A stretch of 29,791 nt of DNA. Source: an uncultured Clostridia bacterium. Its GTDB lineage: Bacteria > Bacillota > Clostridia > UMGS1810. Within the stretch, counting starts at the first letter, position 1. Each line of letters starts with the position of its first letter. A program made the translations under genes and the position numbers. The notes under the pieces are model-generated. The model was not told the DNA's origin. It saw nothing but the letters and a program-made list of their open reading frames with translations, and searched no databases. The DNA is taken from NCBI GenBank assembly GCA_934463115.1, contig CAKSIN010000026.1, positions 1 to 29,791 on the forward strand. The letters are read 5' to 3'. Below are positions 7,998 through 15,640 of the stretch, piece by piece.

Positions 7998-8411
7998 ATG
8001 AGAGTTCTTGGAATTGATTACGGCGACGCAAGAGTGGGTGTTGCAATAAGTGATCCGCTTGGCATTACCGCGCAGGGGGTTGCAACCGTGCCGAACAAGG
8101 TGTATCCCAAAATGCTGAAAACATTGGCGGATATTGTGCACGAGCGCGGTGTGTCGGCTGTTGTGATAGGCATGCCGAAAAGCCTTGACGGCCATGACGG
8201 CGAAAGAACCGATGTAACACGGAATTTTGCCGCTGACCTCTCGGAGCTTATCGGAGATGTTGAAATCATATTCCGTGACGAAAGGCTCACCACAGTTCAG
8301 GCGGTCGGTATACTCAACACGACAAACACGCGCGGCAAACAGCGAAAAAATGTTATAGACACCGTGGCGGCATGTATTATTCTGCAAAGCTACCTTGATT
8401 CAAAAAATTAA
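7998..8411 (+). CDS. ruvX: Putative pre-16S rRNA nuclease / Holliday junction resolvase YqgF
   Basis: An RNase H-fold nuclease of the YqgF/RuvX family, implicated in 16S rRNA 5' maturation and in Holliday junction resolution. The 137-residue product has the expected acidic residues: Asp7 in RVLGIDYGDARVGVA, Asp94-Glu95 in FRDERLTT, and Asp121 in NVIDTVAACIILQSYL. The open frame extends upstream to 7953, but the ATG at 7998 gives the family N-terminus and has TTGGAGT before it. The DUF1292 gene follows; ruvX plus DUF1292 is a recurring pair in Firmicutes, usually after alaS. Confidence 0.93.
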   Translation: MRVLGIDYGDARVGVAISDPLGITAQGVATVPNKVYPKMLKTLADIVHERGVSAVVIGMPKSLDGHDGERTDVTRNFAADLSELIGDVEIIFRDERLTTVQAVGILNTTNTRGKQRKNVIDTVAACIILQSYLDSKN

Positions 8412-8432
8412 TATGACTGACAAAGGAGTCTG

Positions 8433-8717
8433 ATGACAATGGAAGAAAAGAAATCACTTAACTTTACGGATGAAAACAATGAATCATTCGAATTTGAAAT
8501 AGCCGATTCGTTCGAAATGGACGGAAAAAAGTATGTTGCACTGATTGAACCGGAGACGGAGGACGAACCCGACGGCGCCGAGGTGCTTATTATGCGCATG
8601 GAGAGCGAGAGCGACGACGAGGATGTCCTTGTTGCGATAGAAGAAGATGACGAGCTCGATAAGGCGTTTACGATGTTCCGCGACAGATGCGCGGATGAGT
8701 ATGAATTTTCCGAATGA
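8433..8717 (+). CDS. DUF1292 (YrzB-like) acidic protein
   Basis: A very acidic protein of about 94 residues. The DUF1292 core ESFEFEIADSFEMDGKKYVAL covers about residues 16-36, followed by the pattern EDDELDKAFTMFRD typical of the family end. It has no catalytic motif and its function is unknown. Two in-frame ATGs (8433 and 8439) lie behind AAAGGAG (8422-8428); 8439 has the longer, 10-base spacing and 8433 a short, 4-base one, so the start is uncertain by two codons. It starts 21 bases after ruvX. Confidence 0.85.
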   Translation: MTMEEKKSLNFTDENNESFEFEIADSFEMDGKKYVALIEPETEDEPDGAEVLIMRMESESDDEDVLVAIEEDDELDKAFTMFRDRCADEYEFSE

Positions 8718-8738
8718 TAAATATTTTTTTAAAAAAAC

Positions 8739-8769
8739 TTGTAAACGGTATTGAAATTCTGCATATAAT
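8739..8769 (+). promoter_or_regulatory. Promoter of the 6S-like RNA
   Basis: A perfect -10 box TATAAT lies at 8764-8769. The best -35 is TTGTAA at 8739-8744 with a long 19-base spacer. A start near 8776-8782 coincides with the beginning of the closing stem of the RNA. Confidence 0.5.
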
Positions 8770-8780
8770 GTGATAGACTA

Positions 8781-8970
8781 TATATGTGCTGCTCCTGCGG
8801 TTCGCGTGATAAAGGATTATTTTAACCAACACATCCAAATAGGAATCCTAATCTCTGAATGTGGCTGTAGACCAAGCTCTGACTAGGGAACAATAAGCAT
8901 TCAGGCGGAATCCACCTGCATAGCAGGTTTAAAATACATCCTGTTACACGGCTCGGCAGGGCGCATATCA
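8781..8970 (+). ncRNA. ssrS: 6S RNA-like structured RNA
   Basis: A noncoding stretch of about 190 bases that folds as a long rod. The closing stem pairs 8782-8789 with 8961-8968 (eight pairs, one G-U), then 8794-8798 with 8956-8960. CGTG (8804-8807) pairs with CACG (8947-8950). An apical stem pairs CTGAATG (8855-8861) with CATTCAG (8898-8904), and a small hairpin ACCTGC/GCAGGT (8914-8928) lies on the 3' side of the open centre. This layout, the CTCCTGCGGTTCG and CGGCAGGGCG motifs near the ends and the free-standing promoter and terminator fit 6S RNA, the RNA polymerase decoy. Identification is from motif memory and hand folding. Confidence 0.65.
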
Positions 8971-9009
8971 GGGGCTGTAAAAACGAGTTTTTTACAGCCC
9001 CGCTTTTTT
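8971..9009 (+). terminator. Intrinsic terminator of the 6S-like RNA
   Basis: A perfect 13-bp stem (8971-8983 with 8989-9001) with a five-base loop is followed by GC and six T residues (9004-9009). This is the strongest terminator in the window. Confidence 0.92.
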
Positions 9010-9076
9010 AAATTACATAATTTTTTTAACTTTACCGCATACTCTACTGTAGCTGATAAACTAAGCGAGGTGTGCG

Positions 9077-9436
9077 ATGAATAAGAATGATATTAAATCA
9101 GCCGCGGCAGGTGTATTTACAGGTCTTTGCAACGGACTGTTCGGTTCGGGCGGAGGTGTGTTTGCCGTTGTTTGCCTGGAAAAGATTATGAAACTCGATG
9201 AGCGCAAATCCCATGCAACGGCAATAATGATAATGCTGCCGCTGTGTATAATAAGCCTGTTTGGATATATGGGACATGTGGATATCAATTTCGGAACCGT
9301 TGCCGCCGTAATCGGTGGAGGAGTTGCCGGGAGTATTGCCGGGGCGTTATTTTTAAAGAAACTCAGCGGCACGGCTGTTAAGAGAATTTTTGCCGTCTTT
9401 ATTCTTGCGGCAGCAATAAGGACGGTGATATCGTGA
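9077..9436 (+). CDS. Half-size TauE/SafE family membrane protein (first of pair)
   Basis: A 119-residue membrane protein with about four helices, corresponding to one half of a normal TauE/SafE (sulfite or organosulfur-acid exporter) protein. The family repeat motif is seen as GLCNGLFGSGGGVFAVV near residue 16, with a glycine-rich helix GGGVAGSIAGALF later. It overlaps the next gene, another half of the same family, by four bases (GTGA at 9433-9436), so the two likely form one transporter together. The substrate is not indicated. The SD GAGGTG is close to the ATG. Confidence 0.85.
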   Translation: MNKNDIKSAAAGVFTGLCNGLFGSGGGVFAVVCLEKIMKLDERKSHATAIMIMLPLCIISLFGYMGHVDINFGTVAAVIGGGVAGSIAGALFLKKLSGTAVKRIFAVFILAAAIRTVIS

Positions 9437-9792
9437 TTATGCTGATTGCAGCGTCAATGCTGTCCGGTGCCGTAGGCGGAATGGGTATAGGCGGCGGTGT
9501 TGTGCTTATTCCGGTTTTAACATCTTTTTTCGGAATCGGTCAAAGAGAGGCACAGTATATTAACCTTTTGTATTTTATTCCGGTTGCCGCCGCGGCGCTG
9601 ATTGTCCACGGACGTGCGGGCAGACTCGCCGTAAAGGCAGCCGTGCCGATGATTATCGGAGGAATCGGCGGAGCTGTTGCAGGTTCGGCGATAGCAATGG
9701 CGGTGGAAGTGAATGTTTTAAGAAAGCTGTTTGGTATATTTTTGTTTGCCGTCGGTTTGTGGCAGCTTCTGCCCGGCGGCAGAACATCATGA
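9433..9792 (+). CDS. Half-size TauE/SafE family membrane protein (second of pair)
   Basis: A 119-residue membrane protein with about four helices and the same repeat motif (GAVGGMGIGGGVVLIPVL near residue 12) as its neighbour, so it supplies the other half of a TauE/SafE fold. The start is GTG at 9433, overlapping the stop of the first half and preceded by AAGGA; an ATG at 9439 is an alternative. Half-size tandem TauE/SafE genes occur in Firmicutes, so this is more likely a natural pair than a broken single gene: each half has its own start, Shine-Dalgarno and intact ends. murD follows after 28 bases. Confidence 0.85.
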   Translation: MIMLIAASMLSGAVGGMGIGGGVVLIPVLTSFFGIGQREAQYINLLYFIPVAAAALIVHGRAGRLAVKAAVPMIIGGIGGAVAGSAIAMAVEVNVLRKLFGIFLFAVGLWQLLPGGRTS

Positions 9793-9820
9793 TTGACTTG
9801 ATTGGGAGGCGAAGTATTTT

Positions 9821-11260
9821 ATGACATTTGGTTTGGATTATTTGAGCGTTGTTGAACTGAAAAAACTTCTTTCGGGGAAAAAGGTTTCCGTTGTGGGACT
9901 CGGAGTGAGCAATGTTCCGGCAATTGATTTTCTCAATCGCTGCGGCGCGGTGGTTACCGGTTGTGACCGCAGAACAAAAGATGAAATGTCGGATGAACTG
10001 TTTGCAAGGCTGAATCGCGAATGTGACGAACTGCACCTTGGCGAGGATTATCTTGATTATCTTGACGGCGAGGATATGATTCTCAAATCGCCCGGAATAC
10101 TGCCGATTCCGAAACAGATTTCTGACGCCCGGGCGAACGGAACGGTTCTTACCAGCGAAATGGAACTTTTTATGATGAGCTGCCCGTGCAAAATAATCGG
10201 AGTCACAGGAAGTGACGGAAAAACCACCACAACCACGCTTATAAGCAAATTTATTGCTGAGAGTAATTATGTGTGCCACGTGGGCGGAAATATAGGTAAT
10301 CCGTTGCTTGCGCAGATAGAACAAATAAACGATACGGATATCGTAGTGCTGGAGCTGTCGAGCTTTCAGCTTATGAATATGCGTGTAAGTCCTGATATTG
10401 CCGTGGTTACAAACGTATCACCCAATCATCTGGATCACCACAGGGACATGACGGAATATGTTGAAGCAAAGGCAAATATCTTTACACATCAAGGTAAAGA
10501 CGGAAAACTCATAGTTAACAGAGAAAATACAATAACTGCGTCTTTTATCGGCAGACAGAACGGCAGGGTATTGACATTTTCGAGCATAGATACGCGTGCG
10601 GACGCGTGCGTAAAAGACGGTTATTTATGCCTTGGGGATAAAAAATATGTCCGTGCGGAGGATATATTTATAAAGGGCCGTCACAATGTGGAAAATTACC
10701 TTGCAGCCATTGCCGCTACAGAAGGTTTGGTTGGGCCGTCGGTTGTGGAAAAAGTGGCAAAAACATTTCACGGTGTTGAACACAGAATGGAATTTGTGCG
10801 CAAAAAGGACGGTATTGAGTTTTATAACGATTCAATCGGTTCTTCGCCGACGCGTACAATAGCCGGGCTTACGGCACACGAGGGCAAAATTGTGCTTATT
10901 GCCGGCGGCTATGACAAAAATCTGAATTACAACGAACTTGCAGCCGTTATCCGCGATCGCGTTTCGGCACTTGTTCTTGTCGGCGATACGGCAAAGAAAA
11001 TCAAAACGGCGGTGAATCGTGTATACGGCAAAACTCCGGATATTCCGATTGTAGTTTGCAATAGCTTTGACGATGTCGTGCCGTCGGCATATGTGCTTGC
11101 GCGTGCATTAGTGGACGCACGCACCGACAGCGGCGAAAAGATTTCGGTTATCCTGTCGCCGGCGAGCGCAAGTTTCGATATGTTCAAAAACTTTGAGGAA
11201 CGCGGTAAAAAATTCAAACAACTTGTAAATGATCTTGACAACGGAAGTTTTGGGGAGTGA
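9821..11260 (+). CDS. murD: UDP-N-acetylmuramoyl-L-alanine--D-glutamate ligase
   Basis: MurD adds D-glutamate to UDP-MurNAc-L-Ala with ATP in the cytoplasmic steps of peptidoglycan synthesis. The 479-residue protein has the N-terminal UDP-binding domain (SVVGLGVSNVPAIDFL near residue 23), the Mur-ligase P-loop GVTGSDGKTT (127-136), ELSSFQL, the NHLDHH segment, and the C-terminal ligase-domain motif AGGYDKNLNY. The ATG has GGGAGGC 11 bases before it. murD is normally in the dcw cluster; here it stands apart and begins a tight run with peptidases and ddh, and its stop is only four bases before the first M42 gene. Confidence 0.96.
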   Translation: MTFGLDYLSVVELKKLLSGKKVSVVGLGVSNVPAIDFLNRCGAVVTGCDRRTKDEMSDELFARLNRECDELHLGEDYLDYLDGEDMILKSPGILPIPKQISDARANGTVLTSEMELFMMSCPCKIIGVTGSDGKTTTTTLISKFIAESNYVCHVGGNIGNPLLAQIEQINDTDIVVLELSSFQLMNMRVSPDIAVVTNVSPNHLDHHRDMTEYVEAKANIFTHQGKDGKLIVNRENTITASFIGRQNGRVLTFSSIDTRADACVKDGYLCLGDKKYVRAEDIFIKGRHNVENYLAAIAATEGLVGPSVVEKVAKTFHGVEHRMEFVRKKDGIEFYNDSIGSSPTRTIAGLTAHEGKIVLIAGGYDKNLNYNELAAVIRDRVSALVLVGDTAKKIKTAVNRVYGKTPDIPIVVCNSFDDVVPSAYVLARALVDARTDSGEKISVILSPASASFDMFKNFEERGKKFKQLVNDLDNGSFGE

Positions 11261-11264
11261 TGTT

Positions 11265-12308
11265 ATGAATAAAAAAGAAGTTATACGCCGATTGTCGTCG
11301 CTTCATGCGGTATCGGGATATGAATTTCGCATTGCGGACGATATAGCGGCTGTGTTTTCAAAATACTGCGATGATGTTACAACGGATTCTCTCGGAAATG
11401 TGACGGCTGTAAAGAAATCGTCTTTGCCGAACGCGCCGACGGTTATGATTGAGGCACACATGGATGAAATAGGATTGATGATTACCGATATTGACGAGCG
11501 CGGATTTTTGTATTTTACCGCTGTCGGCGGAATAGATGCAAGAATCCTTCCTGCAAAGGAGGTAATAATTCACGGCAAAAAAGATATCCCCGGTATAATC
11601 GGGGCAAAGCCGCCGCACATAACTTCTGCTGCCGAACGTAATAAGGCAGTGCCGATGGACGAGCTGTATATTGACACGGGGTATGGCTGTGAGAAAATAA
11701 AAAGTATTGTGAGCGTTGGCGATACCGTGACTTTTGCGGACGGATACCGCGAACTGGGTGATAAATTTATAAGCACAAAGTCGCAGGATGACAGAACAAG
11801 CATTGCCGCGCTTGTGTTTGTAATGGACAAGCTTGCAAATGTATCGCTTCCATTTGACGTGTGCTACTGCGCGTGCGTTCAGGAGGAAGTAGGCCGCCGC
11901 GGAGCCGCAGTTGCGGCGCACAGGATAAATCCCATGTTTGCAATAGCGGTGGATGTGTGCCACGCAACCACACCCGACGCCTCCGAGGATACGTTTAAGG
12001 CAGGGAGCGGAACGGTGCTGAGCGTAGGCCCCAATATTCATCCTCTGCTTGCAAAAGAAGTAATACGTGTTATGGACGAATGCAAAATCGCATATAACAT
12101 CGAGGCGGATTGTGACGACACGGGAACCGACGCATGGGCAATTCAGGTTGCGAGGTGCGGTATACCTACAGTCTTGTTCTCACTTCCGCTGAGATACATG
12201 CACACCATGGTAGAAACAGTGCATATAGACGATGTAACGGCTACGGCAAATGCAATTGCCGAATTTGTGTCCGGTATAAGAGATGTGGAGGCGATGCTAT
12301 GCTTTTGA
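11265..12308 (+). CDS. M42 family metallopeptidase (TET aminopeptidase type), copy A
   Basis: A 347-residue dinuclear-zinc aminopeptidase of the M42 (FrvX/YsdC/TET) family, which trims short peptides in the cytoplasm as large oligomers. Metal and catalytic residues are present: His65 and Asp67 in EAHMDEIG, Asp175/176 in SQDDRTS, Glu207-Glu208 in CVQEEVGRRGA, Asp230 in AVDVCHA and His313 in RYMHTMVE. The ATG at 11265 follows GGGGAG; the frame is open upstream into murD but homology begins here. It is first of three M42 paralogs and overlaps copy B by ten bases. Confidence 0.94.
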   Translation: MNKKEVIRRLSSLHAVSGYEFRIADDIAAVFSKYCDDVTTDSLGNVTAVKKSSLPNAPTVMIEAHMDEIGLMITDIDERGFLYFTAVGGIDARILPAKEVIIHGKKDIPGIIGAKPPHITSAAERNKAVPMDELYIDTGYGCEKIKSIVSVGDTVTFADGYRELGDKFISTKSQDDRTSIAALVFVMDKLANVSLPFDVCYCACVQEEVGRRGAAVAAHRINPMFAIAVDVCHATTPDASEDTFKAGSGTVLSVGPNIHPLLAKEVIRVMDECKIAYNIEADCDDTGTDAWAIQVARCGIPTVLFSLPLRYMHTMVETVHIDDVTATANAIAEFVSGIRDVEAMLCF

Positions 12309-13333
12309 TTAAAGAATACACAAAGATTAATTCCGTCTCGGGAAACGAAGACAAAATGCGCCGCCGCATACTGGACGAAATATCTTCATTTGCCGATTCG
12401 GTAACGGTAGATACAATGGGCAATATTATTGCGCTGAAAAAAGGAATAAATCCGAACGGGAAAAAGACTGTAGTAAGCGCTCACATGGACGAGGTAGGAC
12501 TTATCATAACCGATATTACCGATGACGGTTTCCTCAAATTCGCTTCGGTAGGCGGAATCGATCCGCGCATACTGCTTGCACAGCGTGTTGTGATTGGTGA
12601 TTCCGAAGTTTGCGGCGTTGTCGGCATAAAGGCTGTTCACCTGCAAAAAGCGGACGAACGCAAACGTGTTTTGCAGGAAAGGGAAATGTATATAGACATT
12701 GGCGCCTCTTCTAAGGAGGAAGCGCAGGCAAAGGTAAAAAAGGGCGACTACGCGGCATTCGATTCCGAGTTTAAACAGCTCGGCGGAAGTATGTTCAAGG
12801 CAAAAGCGCTCGATGACAGAGTGGGGTGTGCAATTCTTACCAAGCTTATAAAGCAGGAATATGAGTCGGATATATACTTTTGCTTTTGCGTTCAGGAAGA
12901 AGTCGGACTGCGCGGAGCGCGCGTTATTTCGCGGCGTATAAATGCCGACGCGGCTATTGTACTTGAGGGCACAACCTGTTCGGACATAGCCGGTCAGAAA
13001 CCGCATGAATATGCTACGGTGCTCGGCGGCGGACCTGTTTTGTCAATTATGGACAGGGCGTCATATTCCGACAAAGAACTCAATAAATTTATAGAAAATA
13101 TCGCGCGGGAAAACAGCATTGCTTTTCAGTACAAAAAATCGGCTATGGGCGGAAATGATGCCGGCGCGTATCAGACGTTCGGCGGCGCATGCAAAACGGC
13201 GGTTATATCATTGCCGTGCAGGTACATTCATTCTCCTGTCAGCTGTGCCGACGAAAACGACTATGAAAACATGAAACGTCTTGCCGGAGAGGTTCTTAAA
13301 AATATACAAAAATTTTCGGCTGTGACCGATTGA
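12299..13333 (+). CDS. M42 family metallopeptidase, copy B
   Basis: A 344-residue M42 peptidase, second of three. Ligands are His62 and Asp64 (SAHMDEVG), Asp172/173 (LDDRVG), Glu200-Glu201 (CVQEEVGLRGA), Glu223 (LEGTTCSDI) and His311 (RYIHSP). The third metal-site residue is Glu here but Asp in copies A and C; both occur in the family and may mark different substrate classes. The ATG at 12299-12301 overlaps the end of copy A. The reading frame extends far upstream (to 12134), but that part lies inside copy A and has no homology. Confidence 0.94.
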   Translation: MLLIKEYTKINSVSGNEDKMRRRILDEISSFADSVTVDTMGNIIALKKGINPNGKKTVVSAHMDEVGLIITDITDDGFLKFASVGGIDPRILLAQRVVIGDSEVCGVVGIKAVHLQKADERKRVLQEREMYIDIGASSKEEAQAKVKKGDYAAFDSEFKQLGGSMFKAKALDDRVGCAILTKLIKQEYESDIYFCFCVQEEVGLRGARVISRRINADAAIVLEGTTCSDIAGQKPHEYATVLGGGPVLSIMDRASYSDKELNKFIENIARENSIAFQYKKSAMGGNDAGAYQTFGGACKTAVISLPCRYIHSPVSCADENDYENMKRLAGEVLKNIQKFSAVTD

Positions 13334-13349
13334 AAGGAAGGATGATACC

Positions 13350-14333
13350 ATGGAACTTCTGAAAAAACTTACACAAACATATTCGCCGTCCGGAAATGAG
13401 GAGCGCATAAGGGAAATTATAAAATCCGAAATAAATGATTGCTGTGATGAAATATATACCGACAACCTGGGCAGTCTGATTGCTCATAAAAACGGCGGCG
13501 GAAAGAAGATAATGCTTTGCGCACATATGGATGAAATCGGTCTGCTTGTGACATATATCGAGGAAAACGGCTTCCTGCGCTTTGCACCCGTCGGAGGTGT
13601 GCCGACATATTGCAGTCTTTTTCAATCGGTGGAATTTGCAAACGGGGTACGCGGTGTAATAGGGTACGAAGAAAAAATTGATATCAAAAGTGAATTGTCA
13701 TATTCAAAAATGTATATAGACATAGGAGCGGCCGATGCAAAAGAAGCGGAAAAACTTGTTTCTGTCGGTGACGCGGCGGTGTTCTGCGGCGAATTTTCGG
13801 GAAACGGCGATTCGGCAATGTCCAAGGCAATGGATAACCGCGCCGGTGTGTGGGTGCTTATCAATGTTATGAAGAATCTCGATAATGTGATAAACGACTT
13901 ATATTTTGTTTTTTCAACACAGGAAGAATTGGGATTGCGCGGTGCAAGAGCCGCCGCATATGATATTTCGCCCGATATCGGACTTGCTGTGGACGTTACC
14001 GACACCGGTGATACACCTAACTGCAATAAAATGGCTGTTAAACTCGGCGGCGGTGCATGCATAAAAATGATGGATAATTCCATTATAACTCACAAAAAGG
14101 TTAATGACGCACTGAAAAAAAGCGCCGATACCGTCGGGGTTGAGGTTCAGTATGAAGTACTGTCGTTCGGCGGAACGGATGCCGGTGCTATTCATACATC
14201 CGGAGCCGGAGTTATGACCGGGGCAGTTTCAATCCCCACACGGTACATTCACACACCGCATGAATGTGTGAATATGAATGATTTGCGCGGTGCGGCGGCT
14301 GTTATCGGAGAATTTGTAAACAGTGAGTTTTAG
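13350..14333 (+). CDS. M42 family metallopeptidase, copy C
   Basis: A 327-residue M42 peptidase, third of three, with the metal and catalytic set complete: His59 and Asp61 (CAHMDEIG), Asp162 (MDNRAG), Glu192-Glu193 (STQEELGLRGA), Asp215 (AVDVTDTGD) and His301 (RYIHTPHE). It is slightly shorter than copies A and B and clearly diverged from them, so the three are old paralogs rather than a recent triplication. It starts 16 bases after copy B with an AAGGAAGG Shine-Dalgarno. All three active sites appear intact; heteromeric assembly is possible. Confidence 0.94.
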   Translation: MELLKKLTQTYSPSGNEERIREIIKSEINDCCDEIYTDNLGSLIAHKNGGGKKIMLCAHMDEIGLLVTYIEENGFLRFAPVGGVPTYCSLFQSVEFANGVRGVIGYEEKIDIKSELSYSKMYIDIGAADAKEAEKLVSVGDAAVFCGEFSGNGDSAMSKAMDNRAGVWVLINVMKNLDNVINDLYFVFSTQEELGLRGARAAAYDISPDIGLAVDVTDTGDTPNCNKMAVKLGGGACIKMMDNSIITHKKVNDALKKSADTVGVEVQYEVLSFGGTDAGAIHTSGAGVMTGAVSIPTRYIHTPHECVNMNDLRGAAAVIGEFVNSEF

Positions 14334-14350
14334 TAAAGGCGGTTTGACAA

Positions 14351-15613
14351 ATGAAAAATTTATTGGAAGATATTTACGGTATTTCCCCGGAAATACAAAG
14401 GCTGACCGATGAGGCAAAATCGGATTGTGCTCCGTATTTTGAACGTGCGGAGAAAATATCGGATTTTAATTCGGTAAAGGTTCTTGCGGCATTCAAAAAG
14501 AACAGCATAAGCGAACAGCACCTGTCGGCAACAACAGGCTACGGATACGATGATGTGGGGCGTGATACCCTCGACCGTGTGTATGCCGATGTTTTCGGAG
14601 CCGATGACGCGCTTGTGCGCCATAATATAGTAAACGGTACAATGGCAATATCGGCATGTTTCTACGGAATACTCCGCCCGGGCGATACGCTTGTTGCGGT
14701 AACGGGTACACCGTACGACACTCTCGGTGAGGTTATCGGAATCCGCGGCGAAGCAGGCTGCGGTTCGCTTGCCGATTTCGGAATAAATTACAGAGAAGTT
14801 GATTTAAAAGACGGAAAACCCGATTTTGATGCAATCCGAAACTCGATTGATGACAGTGTAAAAATGGTAGCAATACAGCGTTCGCGCGGATACGCATGGC
14901 GCGAATCTCTTTCGGTGGATGTTATAGGCGAAATAGTGCGCACGATAAAGAGTGTTAAACCTGACACGGTATGCTTTGTTGACAATTGCTACGGTGAATT
15001 TACCGATATGCGTGAACCGACTCAGGTCGGGGCGGACCTTATTGCCGGTTCGCTGATAAAAAACCCCGGCGGCGGTCTTGCCATGAGCGGCGGATACATT
15101 GCCGGAACAAAAAAATGTGTGGAGCTTGTTTCCTACAGACTCACATGCCCCGGAATCGGCAGAGAATGCGGAGCGACTCTCGGGCAGAACAGGCATATGT
15201 ATCAGGGATTGTACATGGCGCCGCATATTGTGTGCCAGAGCATTAAGGCAGGAATGCTCTGCAGCCGTGTATTTGAAAAACTCGGTTATGAGGTTACACC
15301 GTCATATTCGGCGGCACGCAACGACATAATAACATCGGTAAAACTCGGCTCAAAGGAAAAAATGATAGATTTTTGCCGCGGTGTACAGTCCGCTTCGCCG
15401 ATAGACAGCTATGTAACACCGCTGCCGTGGGCAATGCCGGGATATGACAGCGAAGTTATTATGGCAGCCGGGACATTTGTTTCCGGAGCGTCTATAGAAA
15501 CAAGTGCCGACGGTCCCATACGGGAACCGTACATAATATACTACCAGGGCGGACTTACATTTGAGGGAGCACAGCTGCCGATTATGTGTGCTGCACAGCA
15601 GATTGCAAAATAA
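14351..15613 (+). CDS. ynbB: YnbB-type PLP enzyme (methionine gamma-lyase family, 'aluminium resistance' protein)
   Basis: A 420-residue fold-type I PLP enzyme of the YnbB family, related to cystathionine gamma-synthase and methionine gamma-lyase; the true substrate is not established. The PLP-binding lysine is Lys237 in GSLIKNPGGGLAMSGGYIAG, with the phosphate-binding turn near GTMAIS (96-101) and VDNCYGEF (210-217) supplying the PLP-ring Asp. The conserved YnbB start DIYGISPEIQ and the end EGAQLPIMCAAQ are both present. It lies 17 bases after the third M42 peptidase and 27 before ddh, so it belongs to the same run. Confidence 0.9.
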   Translation: MKNLLEDIYGISPEIQRLTDEAKSDCAPYFERAEKISDFNSVKVLAAFKKNSISEQHLSATTGYGYDDVGRDTLDRVYADVFGADDALVRHNIVNGTMAISACFYGILRPGDTLVAVTGTPYDTLGEVIGIRGEAGCGSLADFGINYREVDLKDGKPDFDAIRNSIDDSVKMVAIQRSRGYAWRESLSVDVIGEIVRTIKSVKPDTVCFVDNCYGEFTDMREPTQVGADLIAGSLIKNPGGGLAMSGGYIAGTKKCVELVSYRLTCPGIGRECGATLGQNRHMYQGLYMAPHIVCQSIKAGMLCSRVFEKLGYEVTPSYSAARNDIITSVKLGSKEKMIDFCRGVQSASPIDSYVTPLPWAMPGYDSEVIMAAGTFVSGASIETSADGPIREPYIIYYQGGLTFEGAQLPIMCAAQQIAK

Positions 15614-15640
15614 CGAAAAATGTCGAATGGGGGAATATAT

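Noticed and set aside
9077..9792. TauE/SafE halves as a frameshifted pseudogene
   Set aside because: Each half has its own start, Shine-Dalgarno and complete repeat, with a standard four-base overlap.
9653..10324. Minus-strand reading frame of 223 codons opposite the second TauE half and murD
   Set aside because: It is a shadow of well-supported genes on the other strand, with a low-complexity, Cys/Arg-rich translation and no Shine-Dalgarno.
12134..12298. N-terminal extension of M42 copy B
   Set aside because: The frame is open, but it lies inside copy A, and the M42 homology and start codon fit 12299.
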